Origin: Pseudomonas bharatica CSV86
Lineage (GTDB): Bacteria; Pseudomonadota; Gammaproteobacteria; Pseudomonadales; Pseudomonadaceae
Direction of reading: 5' to 3'
DNA: 64,000 bases
Assembly: GCF_000319305.2 (NCBI RefSeq)
Contig: NZ_AMWJ02000001.1
Location: 2,085,001-2,149,000 of the forward strand
In this document: one piece after another, positions 53,984 through 63,644 of the stretch
Position numbering within the stretch: position 1 is the stretch's first letter
Layout: each line of letters begins with the position of its first letter
Translations under genes and position numbers: made by a program
Notes under the pieces: generated by a model
What the model was told of the DNA's origin: nothing
Databases searched by the model: none
The model's input: the letters and a program-made list of their open reading frames with translations, nothing else

Positions 53984-54466
53984 ATGATTCTGTTGACCCG
54001 CAAGGTGGGCGAGGGCGCCGTGACGGCCACCGCCACCTTGAGCCTGGATACCCGGATCAAGAGCCGCATACGCATCACCCTCGACGATGGCCGCGATGCC
54101 GGGCTGATGCTGGAACGCGGCCAGTTGATCCGTGGCGGCGAACTGCTGGCGGACGAGGCGGGCGGGGAGGTGATTCGTGTCATCGCTGCTGCCGAGGAGG
54201 TGTCAACGGTGTACTGCGCCGATGGCCTCGCGCTGGCGCGCGCGGCCTACCACCTGGGCAACCGTCATGTGCCGCTGCAGGTCGAGGCGGGTTTCCTGCG
54301 TTACCAGCATGACTATGTGCTGGACGACATGGTCCGTGGCTTCGGCCTTGAGGTCTGTGTCGAGCAGGCACCCTTCGAACCCGAGGCGGGCGCTTACCAG
54401 AGCGCCCCGCATAGCCATAACCATTCCGATCATCTGTTCGTCCGCCTGCCTGCCCAGGCGCTGTAA
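53984..54466 (+). CDS. ureE: Urease nickel-delivery metallochaperone UreE
   Basis: 160 residues: MILLTRKVGEGAVTATATLS, AYHLGNRHVPLQVE with the interfacial nickel His, and a His-bearing tail QSAPHSHNHSDHLF, shorter than the Klebsiella poly-His tail. Dimeric Ni chaperone for UreG. Confidence 0.96.
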   Translation: MILLTRKVGEGAVTATATLSLDTRIKSRIRITLDDGRDAGLMLERGQLIRGGELLADEAGGEVIRVIAAAEEVSTVYCADGLALARAAYHLGNRHVPLQVEAGFLRYQHDYVLDDMVRGFGLEVCVEQAPFEPEAGAYQSAPHSHNHSDHLFVRLPAQAL

Positions 54467-54486
54467 ATCACAACAAGGAGTTTTCC

Positions 54487-55032
54487 ATGAAGAAGTGTCT
54501 TGCCCTTGCCCTGCTGCTGGTCGCCGTTCCGGCATTCGCCCACCCGGGCCATGACGCCAATCCGCTGCAGGATGGCCTGCTGCATCCGCTGACCGGCCTC
54601 GACCACCTGTTGATGCTGCTGGGCACCGGCGTGCTCGCCGCACTGACCCGCAGCCGCCTGATCCTGCCGGCCCTGACCCTGGCAGCGATGTTCGGCGGTG
54701 CGGTGCTGGGCCACCTGTTCGGTGGTGTGATCGGCATGGAGGAGATGATCCTCGGTTCGCTGCTGGTGGCTGCTGCCGCGCTGTTGCTGCCGCGGCGCCA
54801 GGTCCTGTTGTCGCTGGTGATGCCGCTGTTCGCCCTGTTCCATGGCTGGGCCCATGGCGTCGAGGCTAGCCCGGGCGCGTTCTGGGTGTTCAGCGCCGGT
54901 TTCGTCACCGTCAGCGGCCTGCTGCTGGTGGCCGGCTTTGCCCTGGGCTGCGTGCTGCGCCGTCATACCCGCCTGCAACAGGCCTTCGGCGGCGGCCTGC
55001 TGGCTGGCGCGGCGATGCTGCTGGCGGGCTGA
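54487..55032 (+). CDS. ureJ: HupE/UreJ membrane protein, probable nickel permease
   Basis: 181 residues with signal peptide (MKKCLALALLLVAVPAFA) and six membrane spans. The HPGHDANPLQDGLLHPLTGLD segment carries the HupE/UreJ H-P-x-x-G-x-D-H motif. HupE/UreJ proteins mediate facilitated uptake of nickel. ureF begins at its last base (TGATG). Confidence 0.95.
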   Translation: MKKCLALALLLVAVPAFAHPGHDANPLQDGLLHPLTGLDHLLMLLGTGVLAALTRSRLILPALTLAAMFGGAVLGHLFGGVIGMEEMILGSLLVAAAALLLPRRQVLLSLVMPLFALFHGWAHGVEASPGAFWVFSAGFVTVSGLLLVAGFALGCVLRRHTRLQQAFGGGLLAGAAMLLAG

Positions 55033-55706
55033 TGAACAGCGACCTGAAGCTCCTGCGTTTGCTGCAACTGGCCAGTCCGGGCCTGCCGGTGGGTGGCTTC
55101 ACCTACTCGCAGGGCCTGGAGTGGGCGGTGGAAGCGGGCTGGGTCAAGGGCGCCGATGGCTTTCGGACCTGGCAACGGCAGCAGATCGACGACACCCTCG
55201 GCTATCTCGACTGGCCGTTGCTGGTGCGCCTGTACCGGGCCTGTGAAGCCAATAATGCCGAGGCGTTCGCGCACTGGAGCCGTTTCCTCCTGGCCAATCG
55301 CGAAACCGCCGAGCTGCGTACCGAGGAACGCCAACGTGGCGCGGCCCTGGCGCGGATGCTCGATGGCTGGCAACTGGGCCAGGCGCCGCAGTGGCGCACC
55401 AGCCTGGAGCTGACCCAACTGGGCGGCATGGCCTGGCTGGCGGCGTACTGGGACATCCCGCTGCGCGACCTGCTGTTGGGCCATGGCTTCAGTTGGCTGG
55501 AAGGCGCGGTAATGGCCGGGGTCAAGCTGGTGCCCTTCGGCCAGCAGGCCGCGCAAAGCCTGCTGCGCGATCTCTCCGACGACCTGAGCGCCGTGCTCGA
55601 GCGCGCCCTGCTGCTGCCCGATGAAGAACTGGGTGGCGGCCTGCCATTGCTGGCGATCGCCTCGTCGCGCCACGAAACCCAATACACCCGATTGTTCCGA
55701 TCCTGA
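55032..55706 (+). CDS. ureF: Urease accessory protein UreF
   Basis: 224 residues: [42 protein letters not shown]. All-helical protein that binds UreD-urease and acts as the fidelity checkpoint for UreG GTPase. The start overlaps the ureJ stop by one base. Confidence 0.96.
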   Translation: MNSDLKLLRLLQLASPGLPVGGFTYSQGLEWAVEAGWVKGADGFRTWQRQQIDDTLGYLDWPLLVRLYRACEANNAEAFAHWSRFLLANRETAELRTEERQRGAALARMLDGWQLGQAPQWRTSLELTQLGGMAWLAAYWDIPLRDLLLGHGFSWLEGAVMAGVKLVPFGQQAAQSLLRDLSDDLSAVLERALLLPDEELGGGLPLLAIASSRHETQYTRLFRS

Positions 55707-55716
55707 GGAATTCCCT

Positions 55717-56337
55717 ATGCAAAGCTACAAGCAACCCCTGCGCGTCGGCGTCGGCGGCCCGGTCGGATCCGGCAAGACCGCGCTGCTCGAAGCGCTGTGC
55801 AAGGCCATGCGCGACCACTACGAGATCGCCGTGGTCACCAACGACATCTACACCAAGGAAGACCAGCGCATCCTTACCGAGGCCGGCGCCCTGGAGCCGG
55901 AGCGCATCGTCGGCGTGGAAACCGGCGGCTGCCCGCACACGGCGATCCGCGAGGACGCCTCGATGAACCTGGCGGCGGTGGAAGAGTTGGCGCGCAAGTT
56001 CGGCAACCTCGAGGTTATCTTCGTCGAGAGTGGCGGCGACAACCTCAGCGCCAACTTCAGTCCGGAACTGGCGGACCTCACCGTATACGTGATCGACGTT
56101 GCCGAAGGCGAGAAGATCCCGCGCAAGGGCGGGCCGGGGATTACCAAGTCGGACTTCCTGGTGATCAACAAGATCGACCTGGCGCCCTATGTCGGGGCTT
56201 CGCTGGAGGTCATGGAAAGTGACACCAGGCGCATGCGCCCGGAGCGGCCCTGGGCCTTCACCAACCTGAAGACTGGGCATGGCTTGCAGACGCTGATCGA
56301 CTTCATCGTGGATCGGGGTATGTTGCGGGCGGTCTGA
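55717..56337 (+). CDS. ureG: Urease accessory GTPase UreG
   Basis: 206 residues from ATG 55717. P-loop [17 protein letters not shown], the metal-binding CPH in [31 protein letters not shown], and the guanine motif INKIDLAP. Nickel-dependent GTPase that drives metallocentre assembly. Last gene of the urease operon; a REPIN follows. Confidence 0.98.
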   Translation: MQSYKQPLRVGVGGPVGSGKTALLEALCKAMRDHYEIAVVTNDIYTKEDQRILTEAGALEPERIVGVETGGCPHTAIREDASMNLAAVEELARKFGNLEVIFVESGGDNLSANFSPELADLTVYVIDVAEGEKIPRKGGPGITKSDFLVINKIDLAPYVGASLEVMESDTRRMRPERPWAFTNLKTGHGLQTLIDFIVDRGMLRAV

Positions 56338-56354
56338 GCCCGTGGTTGCTCTTT

Positions 56355-56418
56355 AGGGCCTCATCGCTGGCAAGCCAGCTCCCACACTGTGGGAGCTGGC
56401 TTGCCAGCGATAGGGCCC
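56355..56418. repeat. REPIN with minimal loop
   Basis: The shortest copy here: arms AGGGCCTCATCGCTGGC... and ...GCCAGCGATAGGGCCCT meet at CCCACA-CTGTGGG with almost no loop. Ends beside the cupin gene. Confidence 0.9.
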
Positions 56419-56419
56419 T

Positions 56420-56746
56420 TCAGTTCACCGCATAAAACACAGCCAGCCACACCGTCGGCTGCCCCGCATCCGTCCACTCCACCCGATGCCTGCAGCCTGC
56501 CGGAATATCCACGAAATCCCCCGGCCCCAGCACCCGCACCTCGGCCTCATGCTCCAGGCGCAAGCCCGCCGAGCCCGTCAGCACCAGCACGAATTCCCCC
56601 TCCGCCTGGTCATACCAGAATCCCTCCGGGCTGCTCTGGCCATTGGAGACGATGCGTTCGATGCGCAGCCCCGGCCGCTTGAGCAGATCATCGAAACGTT
56701 CCTCCACCGCCGCTTCGGCGATGCCTTCGAACAGGTTGTGCAACAT
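56420..56746 (-). CDS. Single-domain cupin protein
   Basis: 108 residues from ATG 56746 (MLHNLFEGIAEAAVEERFDD); GAGGA lies about 11 nt upstream. A longer reading from ATG 56821 would overlap the start codon of the divergent M14 gene, so the shorter form is preferred. GFWYDQAEGEFVLVLTGSAG, then GPGDFVDIPAGCRHRVEW give the two cupin motifs with metal-ligand Glu and His. Similar small cupins are common in Pseudomonas and have no known substrate. Confidence 0.8.
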   Translation of the reverse strand: MLHNLFEGIAEAAVEERFDDLLKRPGLRIERIVSNGQSSPEGFWYDQAEGEFVLVLTGSAGLRLEHEAEVRVLGPGDFVDIPAGCRHRVEWTDAGQPTVWLAVFYAVN

Positions 56747-56819
56747 GGCAGCTGGTTCCTCGTAACCTTTGGCAATCTGTTCTAAGGTTGCCAGTTCCCG
56801 CGTGAGAAGGAACTCCCCC

Positions 56820-58718
56820 ATGAAGCACTCCAGGCTGTTTTTCACCGCTTTGCTGCTCGGCGCCGGTCAGTCCGCGTTGGCTGCCTTGCCCTCGGCCCCG
56901 GCCTATATCGATGACAGCAAGTACCCGGAAGCGGCCAGGCAGCGGATCCTGCCGGCGATGTTCGAACAGCAGATCAGCAGTACCCGCTATATCGCCAAGG
57001 CGGACAACCCACTGATCACCGTGGCCGAAGCCAGCGACTTCAAGCAGACCAGCACCTACGAACAGACCCGCGCCTGGCTGCGCAAGCTCGCCGCTGCCTC
57101 GGGCGGCAAGGTGGTATTGAGCGAACTGCCGGAAAGGAGTGCCGAAGGCCATCCGATGGTGCTGGCCGTGGCTTCCCTGTCCAAGGACAAATCCCCGGCG
57201 GGGCTGAAGCAGTCCGGCAAGCCGACGATCTTCGTCGAGGCCGAGATCCACCCCGGCGAATCCAACGGCAAGGACGCCATGTTCATGCTCCTGCGTGATA
57301 TGACCGCAGGCGACAAGCCTCTCGCCGCGCTGCTGGAACGGGTCAATATCCTCTTCATCCCTACGGTCAACATCGATGGTGACATTCGCCGCAGTGCCTA
57401 CGGCCGGATCAACCAGAACGGCCCGGATATCGCCGGCTGGCGGGTCAACGGCCTGAACTACAACCTCAACCGCGACTTCACCAAGCTCGACAGTGCCGAG
57501 ATCCGCAACGTCGCCTGGGTCTTCAACCATTACGAGCTGAGCTTCTTCGCCGACACCCACTCCACCGACGGCGCCATGTACCCCTACGACAGTTCCTATT
57601 GCCATAACGGCAACGGCTGGTCGCCGGCCAGCAGTGCGTGGATGGACCAGGTCATGCGCACGCCGGTGTACCAGGCGCTGCAGGATGAAGGGCACGTGGT
57701 CCACGAATGCATCAGCTTCAACGACAACCAGGACCCGACCCAAGGCTACTATCCGTACCGCACGGACCTGGCGCGCTTCTCCAACCAGTACGGCGATATC
57801 CGCAACGTGCCCTCGATCCTGATCGAGCAGCATGCCCTGCACCCGTACCGCACCCAAGTGCTGGGCAACTATGTGATGCTCAAGGCGATGTTCCAGGTGA
57901 TCGGTGAACAGGCGGCAACCCTGCGTGCCGCCATCGACAAGGACCGCGCGCGGCTCGCCGCGCAGAAGGACGTGATCCTCACCTGGAAAGCCGGTGCGCC
58001 GCAGACGGTGCCGTTCACCGTCGGTGACTACCGTTACGAGACCTCACCGATCACCGGTGTGAAAACCATCGTCTGGAGCAACCAGCCAAAGAACCTCGAA
58101 GTGCCGGTCACCGGCAATACCGAGCCGGACCTGGTGGTGAAGCGGCCAAGGCAGTACATCGTTCCGGCGCAATGGCGCGATGTGATTGCCCGGCTCAAGG
58201 CCCACGGTATCGTCATGCGCACCCTCGACAAGCCGACTGCCGTCGCCGTGACGCTCTATCGCATGGACGAGGTGAAAGTGGCCGGCGGCTTCGAGCCGGA
58301 CCGGGCGCAGAGCAACGAGATTCCAGGGTATGAAGGGCATCTGCTGGTCAGCGGCACGGGCAAGCCGTTCGAGCGCTTGCAGACCTTCCCGGCGGGCTCG
58401 GTGGTGATCGATACCGACCAGCCGCTGGGTGTGCTGGCGATCAACCTGCTGCACCCGCAAAGCCCGGATTCGTTCTGGTCCTGGGGCTTCTTCAACTCGA
58501 CCCTGGTGGTCGCCGAGGAGCCGGAGGAATACGTGATGGAGCCGATGGCGAGGAAGATGCTGGAAGAGGATGCGGGGCTCAAGGCGGAATTCGACAAGAA
58601 GCTCAAGGACGACATGGCATTCGCCCAGGACCCCAAGGCGCGGCTGAACTGGTTCTATCAGCGCACGCCGTTCTATGACGTGAACGCGTTCGTTTATCCG
58701 GTCGGGGTGGTGCAGTGA
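56820..58718 (+). CDS. M14-family zinc carboxypeptidase, secreted
   Basis: 632 residues with signal peptide (MKHSRLFFTALLLGAGQSALA). Zinc ligands H-x-x-E in VEAEIHPGESNGKDAM and the third His in FADTHSTDGAMYPYD mark an M14 peptidase; the Arg/Asn substrate segment is NGLNYNLNRDFTKL. The last 250 residues are an additional beta-rich domain (PVTGNTEPDLVVKRPRQYIV). It probably acts on peptides in the periplasm or outside. Start chosen for the signal sequence and AAGGA about nine bases upstream. Confidence 0.9.
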   Translation: MKHSRLFFTALLLGAGQSALAALPSAPAYIDDSKYPEAARQRILPAMFEQQISSTRYIAKADNPLITVAEASDFKQTSTYEQTRAWLRKLAAASGGKVVLSELPERSAEGHPMVLAVASLSKDKSPAGLKQSGKPTIFVEAEIHPGESNGKDAMFMLLRDMTAGDKPLAALLERVNILFIPTVNIDGDIRRSAYGRINQNGPDIAGWRVNGLNYNLNRDFTKLDSAEIRNVAWVFNHYELSFFADTHSTDGAMYPYDSSYCHNGNGWSPASSAWMDQVMRTPVYQALQDEGHVVHECISFNDNQDPTQGYYPYRTDLARFSNQYGDIRNVPSILIEQHALHPYRTQVLGNYVMLKAMFQVIGEQAATLRAAIDKDRARLAAQKDVILTWKAGAPQTVPFTVGDYRYETSPITGVKTIVWSNQPKNLEVPVTGNTEPDLVVKRPRQYIVPAQWRDVIARLKAHGIVMRTLDKPTAVAVTLYRMDEVKVAGGFEPDRAQSNEIPGYEGHLLVSGTGKPFERLQTFPAGSVVIDTDQPLGVLAINLLHPQSPDSFWSWGFFNSTLVVAEEPEEYVMEPMARKMLEEDAGLKAEFDKKLKDDMAFAQDPKARLNWFYQRTPFYDVNAFVYPVGVVQ

Positions 58719-59055
58719 GGCACCTTGCGTACCCGCTCAAGCACCTGGCTGCGCGGCGCGTGGCCGCGAACCAGTCGTAGTATCATATTGGTATCATTCA
58801 TTTGTGAATGTTACTATTCCCTTGCTGCAAGTAGGGTAATGCCGGGCTTTGGAAGCCCGGGCAAAAGGAAGTTTCCCATCCTTGGGGAACTGCATGGATG
58901 CCCAGCGCGTGAATCCCCTCCGGAACACTCCTGTGCACCAGGGCCCGTGCCGTTCGTACGGGCTCCGCGCCTCATCGGCTTCGGCGTCATGACAGACTTG
59001 CCGGTCACCGTCACCTGCGGACCGGCGAGGGCGAATTCACTGGTTGGAGAAAGCT
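58719..59055 (+). ncRNA. Possible structured leader upstream of chemoreceptor
   Basis: The 337-bp gap has no supported gene but contains three hairpins in the orientation of the chemoreceptor: CCGGGCTT-TGG-AAGCCCGG (58842-58860), AGTTTCCC/GGGGAACT (58870-58891), and GCCCGT/ACGGGC (58943-58963). The near part (58790-58840) is AT-rich with an inverted repeat CATTCA-TTTG-TGAATG that may be the promoter/operator. The set suggests a structured 5' leader or small RNA; I could not match it to a known riboswitch. Confidence 0.3.
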
Positions 59056-60615
59056 ATGTCCCAGGCATTCACGCTGAAGAACCTCAGCGTTACCCGCAAA
59101 CTCGGCCTCGGCTTCGGCCTGCTGCTGGCCTTCGCCTTGCTGCTGTCGCTGCTTGGTGGTGTTGGCTTGCAGAACAGCAGCGCGTCGTTGCAGCGCATCA
59201 GTTTCATCAGCGGCCTGTTCGACGAGATCGTGTTCGCCCGTGAGGCCAACTACAACCTGGCGCTGACCGGTGACGCCGGACAGCAGTCCTTGCACCAGGA
59301 GCATCACGCCAAGCTCAAGGAAGGTTTCGACCAGTTGCTGCTGGACGCCCGCGAAGGCCGCTGGCCGGCCCAGGACCTGGGGGCGGCGCAGCAGCTCCAG
59401 GCCGACCTGCAAACCTACGGCAAGGCCCGCGAGCAGGCCCGCTCGGTGGCCGAACTGACGGCGGCCAACCAGTTGCTCTCCAAGCTCCAGGACGGCGCCA
59501 ATGCCCTGTACTACGCCGAGGAAGAGCGAGCTTCCGCCCAGGTGAAAAGCACTCATATGCTGCTGGCGGTGATCACCCTGGTGGCGATTCTTTGCGGCAT
59601 CGCCGTGGCCCTGTTGATCAGCCGGCAGATCGTCTACCCGCTACGCGAAGCGGTGAAGACCGCGCAGCGCATCGCCGGTGGCGACCTGACCGGCGCAACC
59701 CACACCGAGCGGGGCGACGAACTGGGTGTGCTGCTACGCTCGCTGGACAGCATGACCGCGAGCCTGCGCGAGGTGATTTCGCAGATCGGTTGTGGTTCGC
59801 AGCAACTGGCGGCTTCCGCCTCGCAATTGGCGGCGATCACCAGCACCACCCGCGAAGGCATCGACAGCCAGCGCAACGAGACCGATATGGTCGCCACGGC
59901 CATGAACGAGATCGCCGCCACCGTGCAGGAGGTGGCGCGCAATTCCGAGGAGGCTGCCAGTGCGGCCAAGGGCGCCGACCATGAAGTGACCAGCGTGCTG
60001 GCGATGTCCCAGCAGGCGATCCGCCAGATCGAGGCGATGGCCAATGGCGTGGGCGTTTCTGCCGAATCCCTTGGCCGGCTGCAGCAGGAGTGTGGACGCA
60101 TCGGCGCAATCCTCGATGTGATCAAGGCCGTTGCCGAGCAAACCAACCTGCTGGCCCTCAACGCGGCGATCGAGGCGGCCCGGGCCGGCGAGGCGGGGCG
60201 TGGTTTCGCCGTGGTCGCCGACGAAGTGCGCAACCTGGCCCAGCGTACCCAGGCCTCGTCCAGCGAGATCGAGCAACTGATCGTCACGCTGCAGCACATC
60301 GCCAACGAGAGTACCGGGATGATGCAGACCAACCTGGAGCAGACCAGCGCGTCGGTCAATGGCGTGCGTGACACCGGCACTGCGCTGGAACAGATCACCC
60401 GCCAGGTTTCCAATATCCAGCAGATGAGCGAGCTGATTGCCACAGCTGCCGAAGAGCAGGCCGCGGTGACCGAGGAGATCAACCAAAGCGTGACCCGGGT
60501 GCGCGAGACCGCCGAGGAGTCGGCCACCGCCAGTGCCGAGATTTCCGCCGCGAGTACCGAGTTGAGCCACTTGAGCAGCCGTCTGCACGGCATGGTCGGG
60601 CATTTCCGTTGCTGA
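59056..60615 (+). CDS. Methyl-accepting chemotaxis protein
   Basis: 519 residues from ATG 59056 (GGAG eight bases upstream). First membrane span at about 19-41, a short periplasmic four-helix-type sensor of about 135 residues ([15 protein letters not shown] region), second span near 178-198, HAMP ([20 protein letters not shown]), then the signalling tip [20 protein letters not shown]. No CheB/CheR C-terminal pentapeptide (ends MVGHFRC). Ligand unknown. Confidence 0.93.
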   Translation: MSQAFTLKNLSVTRKLGLGFGLLLAFALLLSLLGGVGLQNSSASLQRISFISGLFDEIVFAREANYNLALTGDAGQQSLHQEHHAKLKEGFDQLLLDAREGRWPAQDLGAAQQLQADLQTYGKAREQARSVAELTAANQLLSKLQDGANALYYAEEERASAQVKSTHMLLAVITLVAILCGIAVALLISRQIVYPLREAVKTAQRIAGGDLTGATHTERGDELGVLLRSLDSMTASLREVISQIGCGSQQLAASASQLAAITSTTREGIDSQRNETDMVATAMNEIAATVQEVARNSEEAASAAKGADHEVTSVLAMSQQAIRQIEAMANGVGVSAESLGRLQQECGRIGAILDVIKAVAEQTNLLALNAAIEAARAGEAGRGFAVVADEVRNLAQRTQASSSEIEQLIVTLQHIANESTGMMQTNLEQTSASVNGVRDTGTALEQITRQVSNIQQMSELIATAAEEQAAVTEEINQSVTRVRETAEESATASAEISAASTELSHLSSRLHGMVGHFRC

Positions 60616-60717
60616 TCTGATCCGTATTTTTCAGTGCTTTCTGAATCTGTTATGCAAACAGATGCTTGCCGAGAATAGGCCCCATGCAAGGTTTATTTTC
60701 GGTACGTGGAGGCAGTG

Positions 60718-60801
60718 ATGGGCAAGATGGCGATTTTTCTGTTCGGGTTTCTGGCACTGGCGATCGTGATCGGGGCGTTGGGGACCATTTCGCCGGTTTG
60801 A
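60718..60801 (+). CDS. 27-aa single-span membrane peptide
   Basis: GGAGG six bases before ATG 60718; reads MGKMAIFLFGFLALAIVIGA then LGTISPV and TGA. Nearly the whole peptide is one hydrophobic helix. Similar tiny membrane proteins occur as regulators of larger membrane complexes, but no specific relative is known to me. The strong ribosome-binding site and hydrophobic pattern make chance unlikely. Confidence 0.65.
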   Translation: MGKMAIFLFGFLALAIVIGALGTISPV

Positions 60802-60816
60802 GATCTCTATCGGCTT

Positions 60817-60896
60817 TGAGGGCCTCATCGCTGGCAAGCCAGCTCCCACAGGGTTACGCGACTGTGGGAGCTGGCTTGCCAGCGATGAGGCCCTCA
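60817..60896. repeat. REPIN
   Basis: Inverted REP pair symmetrical to TGAGGGCCTCATCGC / GCGATGAGGCCCTCA, 16 bases after the 27-aa ORF. Confidence 0.9.
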
Positions 60897-60993
60897 GCAA
60901 CACTGCATATCAGCAGGCTTGGCCAGGTCCGATAGCCGGGCAGGGCGGCACTGTCTTGAGTCATAGTGCCGCGAGACACCCAAGGAGCCTTTC

Positions 60994-61551
60994 GTGATCA
61001 GTCTCGACCCCGGACCCAACGAACCCTTCAAGCGCCTGTTCTTCGCCTTGCCCTGCACCCCGACGCAAGGCAAGGCCCTGTCACGCTGGCGCAGCGACCT
61101 GCGCCTGCGCAGCGGCAAGCCGGTACCAACCGGGAATTTCCATGTGACCCTGATGTTTCTCGGCGCAGTCGGTGTCAGCCAGTTGCCGGCGATTTTCGAA
61201 GTAGCCGCACGGCTGCGCCCGCTGGAGCGTCCGCAACCGCTGGTTCTTGATCGCCTGGAGGTCTGGCGGCGCAGCCAGGCGCTGGTGCTGACCACGCAGG
61301 AACCACCAAAAGCGCTGCTGCGCTGGGTTTACCAGTTGCAGGAGGCCTTGTTGCCACTGGGCTTCGTCGCCGATTCAAAAGCGTTTCGCCCGCACCTGAC
61401 GCTGGCCCGGGATTTCCGCCACGAAGTACCCGAGGCAGCGGTGGCGCCCGAGTTTCGCTGGAATGCGAGGGAGTTCATGCTCTACGAGTCCAGCAAAGGC
61501 CAATACGAGCCCCTGGCGCACTGGCCCCTGCTGGATATCGCCAGAAGTTAG
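60994..61551 (+). CDS. thpR: RNA 2',3'-cyclic phosphodiesterase (2H family)
   Basis: 185 residues from GTG 60994, with AAGGAG seven bases upstream. The two 2H-superfamily motifs are FHVTLMFLG (residue about 49) and FRPHLTLARD (about 130). Enzymes of this family open 2',3'-cyclic phosphates on RNA ends. Free-standing gene between a REPIN and the lipoprotein gene. Confidence 0.92.
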   Translation: MISLDPGPNEPFKRLFFALPCTPTQGKALSRWRSDLRLRSGKPVPTGNFHVTLMFLGAVGVSQLPAIFEVAARLRPLERPQPLVLDRLEVWRRSQALVLTTQEPPKALLRWVYQLQEALLPLGFVADSKAFRPHLTLARDFRHEVPEAAVAPEFRWNAREFMLYESSKGQYEPLAHWPLLDIARS

Positions 61552-61608
61552 ATCGCCGCAGCCACGCCGTTCCTATACTCCAGAAAGCGTGGCGAAGGGG
61601 TGGCGATC

Positions 61609-62627
61609 GTGAACCGGCGTTCCCTGTATCGGGTGTGGCTTTTGGCGTTGCTGGTGATCCTGTGCGGTTGCGGTTCGCGTAACCGCGTGCCGGAGGTGCC
61701 GCCGGTGGTGCTGTCACCCGCCGCGTGGCAGCAGGTGGACCGGGAGATCGTCCAGGCCTCGCGCGGCGCCGCCGGTTCGGCCGGGACTATGCACGGCGCT
61801 CCATGCGGGTCTGGCGCGAGCAGGTGCAGGTACAGACCGAAGAGAATTTCATTCCCTGGTTCACCGGCTACTGGACCCAGCAATGGCTGACCCTGAGGGT
61901 GGCCTGGTACAAGATGAGCCAGCACCGCGACCAGCCCGATAACCGCCTGGCCCTTTATCTACAGGACGCCTATCGCGAGCGCGTTCTGGAACCGGTGGCC
62001 GAGCAGATCAATCCCGACCTGATCCGCGAGCGTGCGACCGAGTTGTACGTGCAATTGCTCGGCCAGCAGATCCAGGGGATTGGCGAGCGCTATCGGCCTG
62101 CGCCAGACCAGTTCGCCCTGCACCTTGAGCGTATTCCCGCCATTGCCCTGGGCCCGCCTGCCGCGCGGGATGCCAGCCTGCGCGGCGTGCTGACGGCAAA
62201 GCCCTTCGTGCAACTGCCGGCCTGGCTGGCCCTGCACGAAGAGATTCGCAAGGCCGCAGCGGCCAATGCGACGGCGTCGGACAACGGACTGTCATCGGTA
62301 GCCAGCAAAGCCAGCACACGCCTGGAGGCGACCCTGGCGCCCCGGGGTGCACTCAGCGCCGTGGCGGCGGCGGTGGGCAAGGCGGCCGGGATGGCGATCT
62401 CGGTGGCCTCGGCCGGGATCGGCGCGATGATGCATGAGAGCGACCGACCGGAGATGGTCGAGCAGTTGCGGGTGATCCTCAATGCAGCATTGAACGAGGA
62501 GTGGCAGAACCTGATGGAGAACCATGGCACCGGGGTGATGGCCGGGGTCTGGTCGTTGTCGGGGCAGATCGAAGGCGAGCTGACGGGAAGGGTGGGAATG
62601 GAGCCGAGGATGGATGCTAGTCCCTAG
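61609..62627 (+). pseudogene. Lipoprotein of unknown function, one frameshift
   Basis: GTG 61609 (alternative GTG 61600) opens MNRRSLYRVWLLALLVILCG with lipobox-like ILCGC. The first frame runs out after QASRGAAG; adding one base at 61774-61775 continues as FGRDYARRSMRVWREQ, then ENFIPWFTGYWTQQWLTLRV to the stop, about 339 residues. The rest is soluble and helical with an Ala/Gly-rich segment (SAVAAAVGKAAGMAISVASA) that could be membrane-active. No family recognised. Confidence 0.7.
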
Positions 62628-62752
62628 CGCAGACAGCAGCTTGAGCGATGCTCTTAAGGTTGATTCTGTTTTGGGTTAAATCATTTAAAAACAATGAGTT
62701 ATGTGGCTAATGTAAAGTCACTTGTTTGGAAGGGCGGTGCGGTACGCACAAA

Positions 62753-62787
62753 AAAGGCCGTATCGATGTGCGCTCGATACGGCCTTT
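62753..62787 (-). terminator. Strong rho-independent terminator
   Basis: A perfect 14-bp stem (AAAGGCCGTATCGA / TCGATACGGCCTTT) with a 7-nt loop, followed on the minus strand by a T run. It closes the transcript of the hydrolase gene that ends at 62832. The 62628-62752 stretch holds no gene. Confidence 0.9.
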
Positions 62788-62831
62788 CGGATTTAAAAGC
62801 TCTTCTAAATCAGTGTCTTGAGGTGATTATC

Positions 62832-63644
62832 TCAAGCGATACTTTGGGTCTTGCTTTGCTGCTTCTTGCTCGCCTGCACCCGGCAAGCGTCGCCAAATGC
62901 CTCGAACATCCGCACCGAATCCGGGTTCTTCGCGGCTTGCCATTCCGGGTGCCATTGCACCGCGAACAGGAACGGCGACAGGCTTGGCGCATGGATCGCC
63001 TCGACCAGGCCGTCTTCGGCATGAGCCAGGGGCTCGACGCCGTCGCCCAGGGTTTTCAGGCCCTGGCCATGCAGCGAGTTGACGCGGATCTCGTCGCTCT
63101 GCAGCAATTCCTGCAGCCAGCTGCCTGGCTTCAGGCGCACGCTGTGGGAGGCGGCATATTGCACGTCCACCGGATCCTCGGGGTTCTCCCGGTGATCGTT
63201 GAAGCCGGGTTCGGCGTATACCTTCTGGTAGATATCGCCACCCAGGGCCACGTTGATTTCCTGCATGCCACGGCAGATGCCGAAGATCGGCAGGCCGCGG
63301 GCGATCGCCAGTTGCACCAGCGGCAGGTCGAACAGGTCGCGGTCACGGTCCTGGGCCTTGCCCGGGGTTTCGTTTTCCTGGCCATAGAGGGCCGGGTCGA
63401 TGTTGCTGCCGGCACCGGTCAGGTAGACGCCGTCAGCCATGTCCAGGTACTGCTCGAGGTCTTCGATGCCGCAGCAGGTGGGGACCAGGACCGGGACGCA
63501 GCCGGCGTGTTCCACCAGCGGAGTGATGTACTTGTGGGTCATCACCTGGTAGTCGTGACCCTTGCGCTCTTGAGTGCCCATGGTCATCAGGACCACGGGT
63601 TTGCGGGATTTCTGATTCTTATTGCCAATGTTGCTGTTGGGCAT
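62832..63644 (-). CDS. puuD: Gamma-glutamyl-gamma-aminobutyrate hydrolase family (PuuD/SpuA-like)
   Basis: 270 residues, class I glutamine-amidotransferase fold (peptidase C26). Nucleophile Cys in PIFGICRGMQEINVALGG, catalytic His-x-Glu in AVQWHPEWQ, and GAGSNIDPALYG. In polyamine catabolism PuuD cleaves gamma-glutamyl-GABA to GABA and glutamate. In pseudomonads related genes (spuA) lie beside gamma-glutamylpolyamine synthetases, which would be outside this window. A strong terminator follows. Confidence 0.88.
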   Translation of the reverse strand: MPNSNIGNKNQKSRKPVVLMTMGTQERKGHDYQVMTHKYITPLVEHAGCVPVLVPTCCGIEDLEQYLDMADGVYLTGAGSNIDPALYGQENETPGKAQDRDRDLFDLPLVQLAIARGLPIFGICRGMQEINVALGGDIYQKVYAEPGFNDHRENPEDPVDVQYAASHSVRLKPGSWLQELLQSDEIRVNSLHGQGLKTLGDGVEPLAHAEDGLVEAIHAPSLSPFLFAVQWHPEWQAAKNPDSVRMFEAFGDACRVQASKKQQSKTQSIA

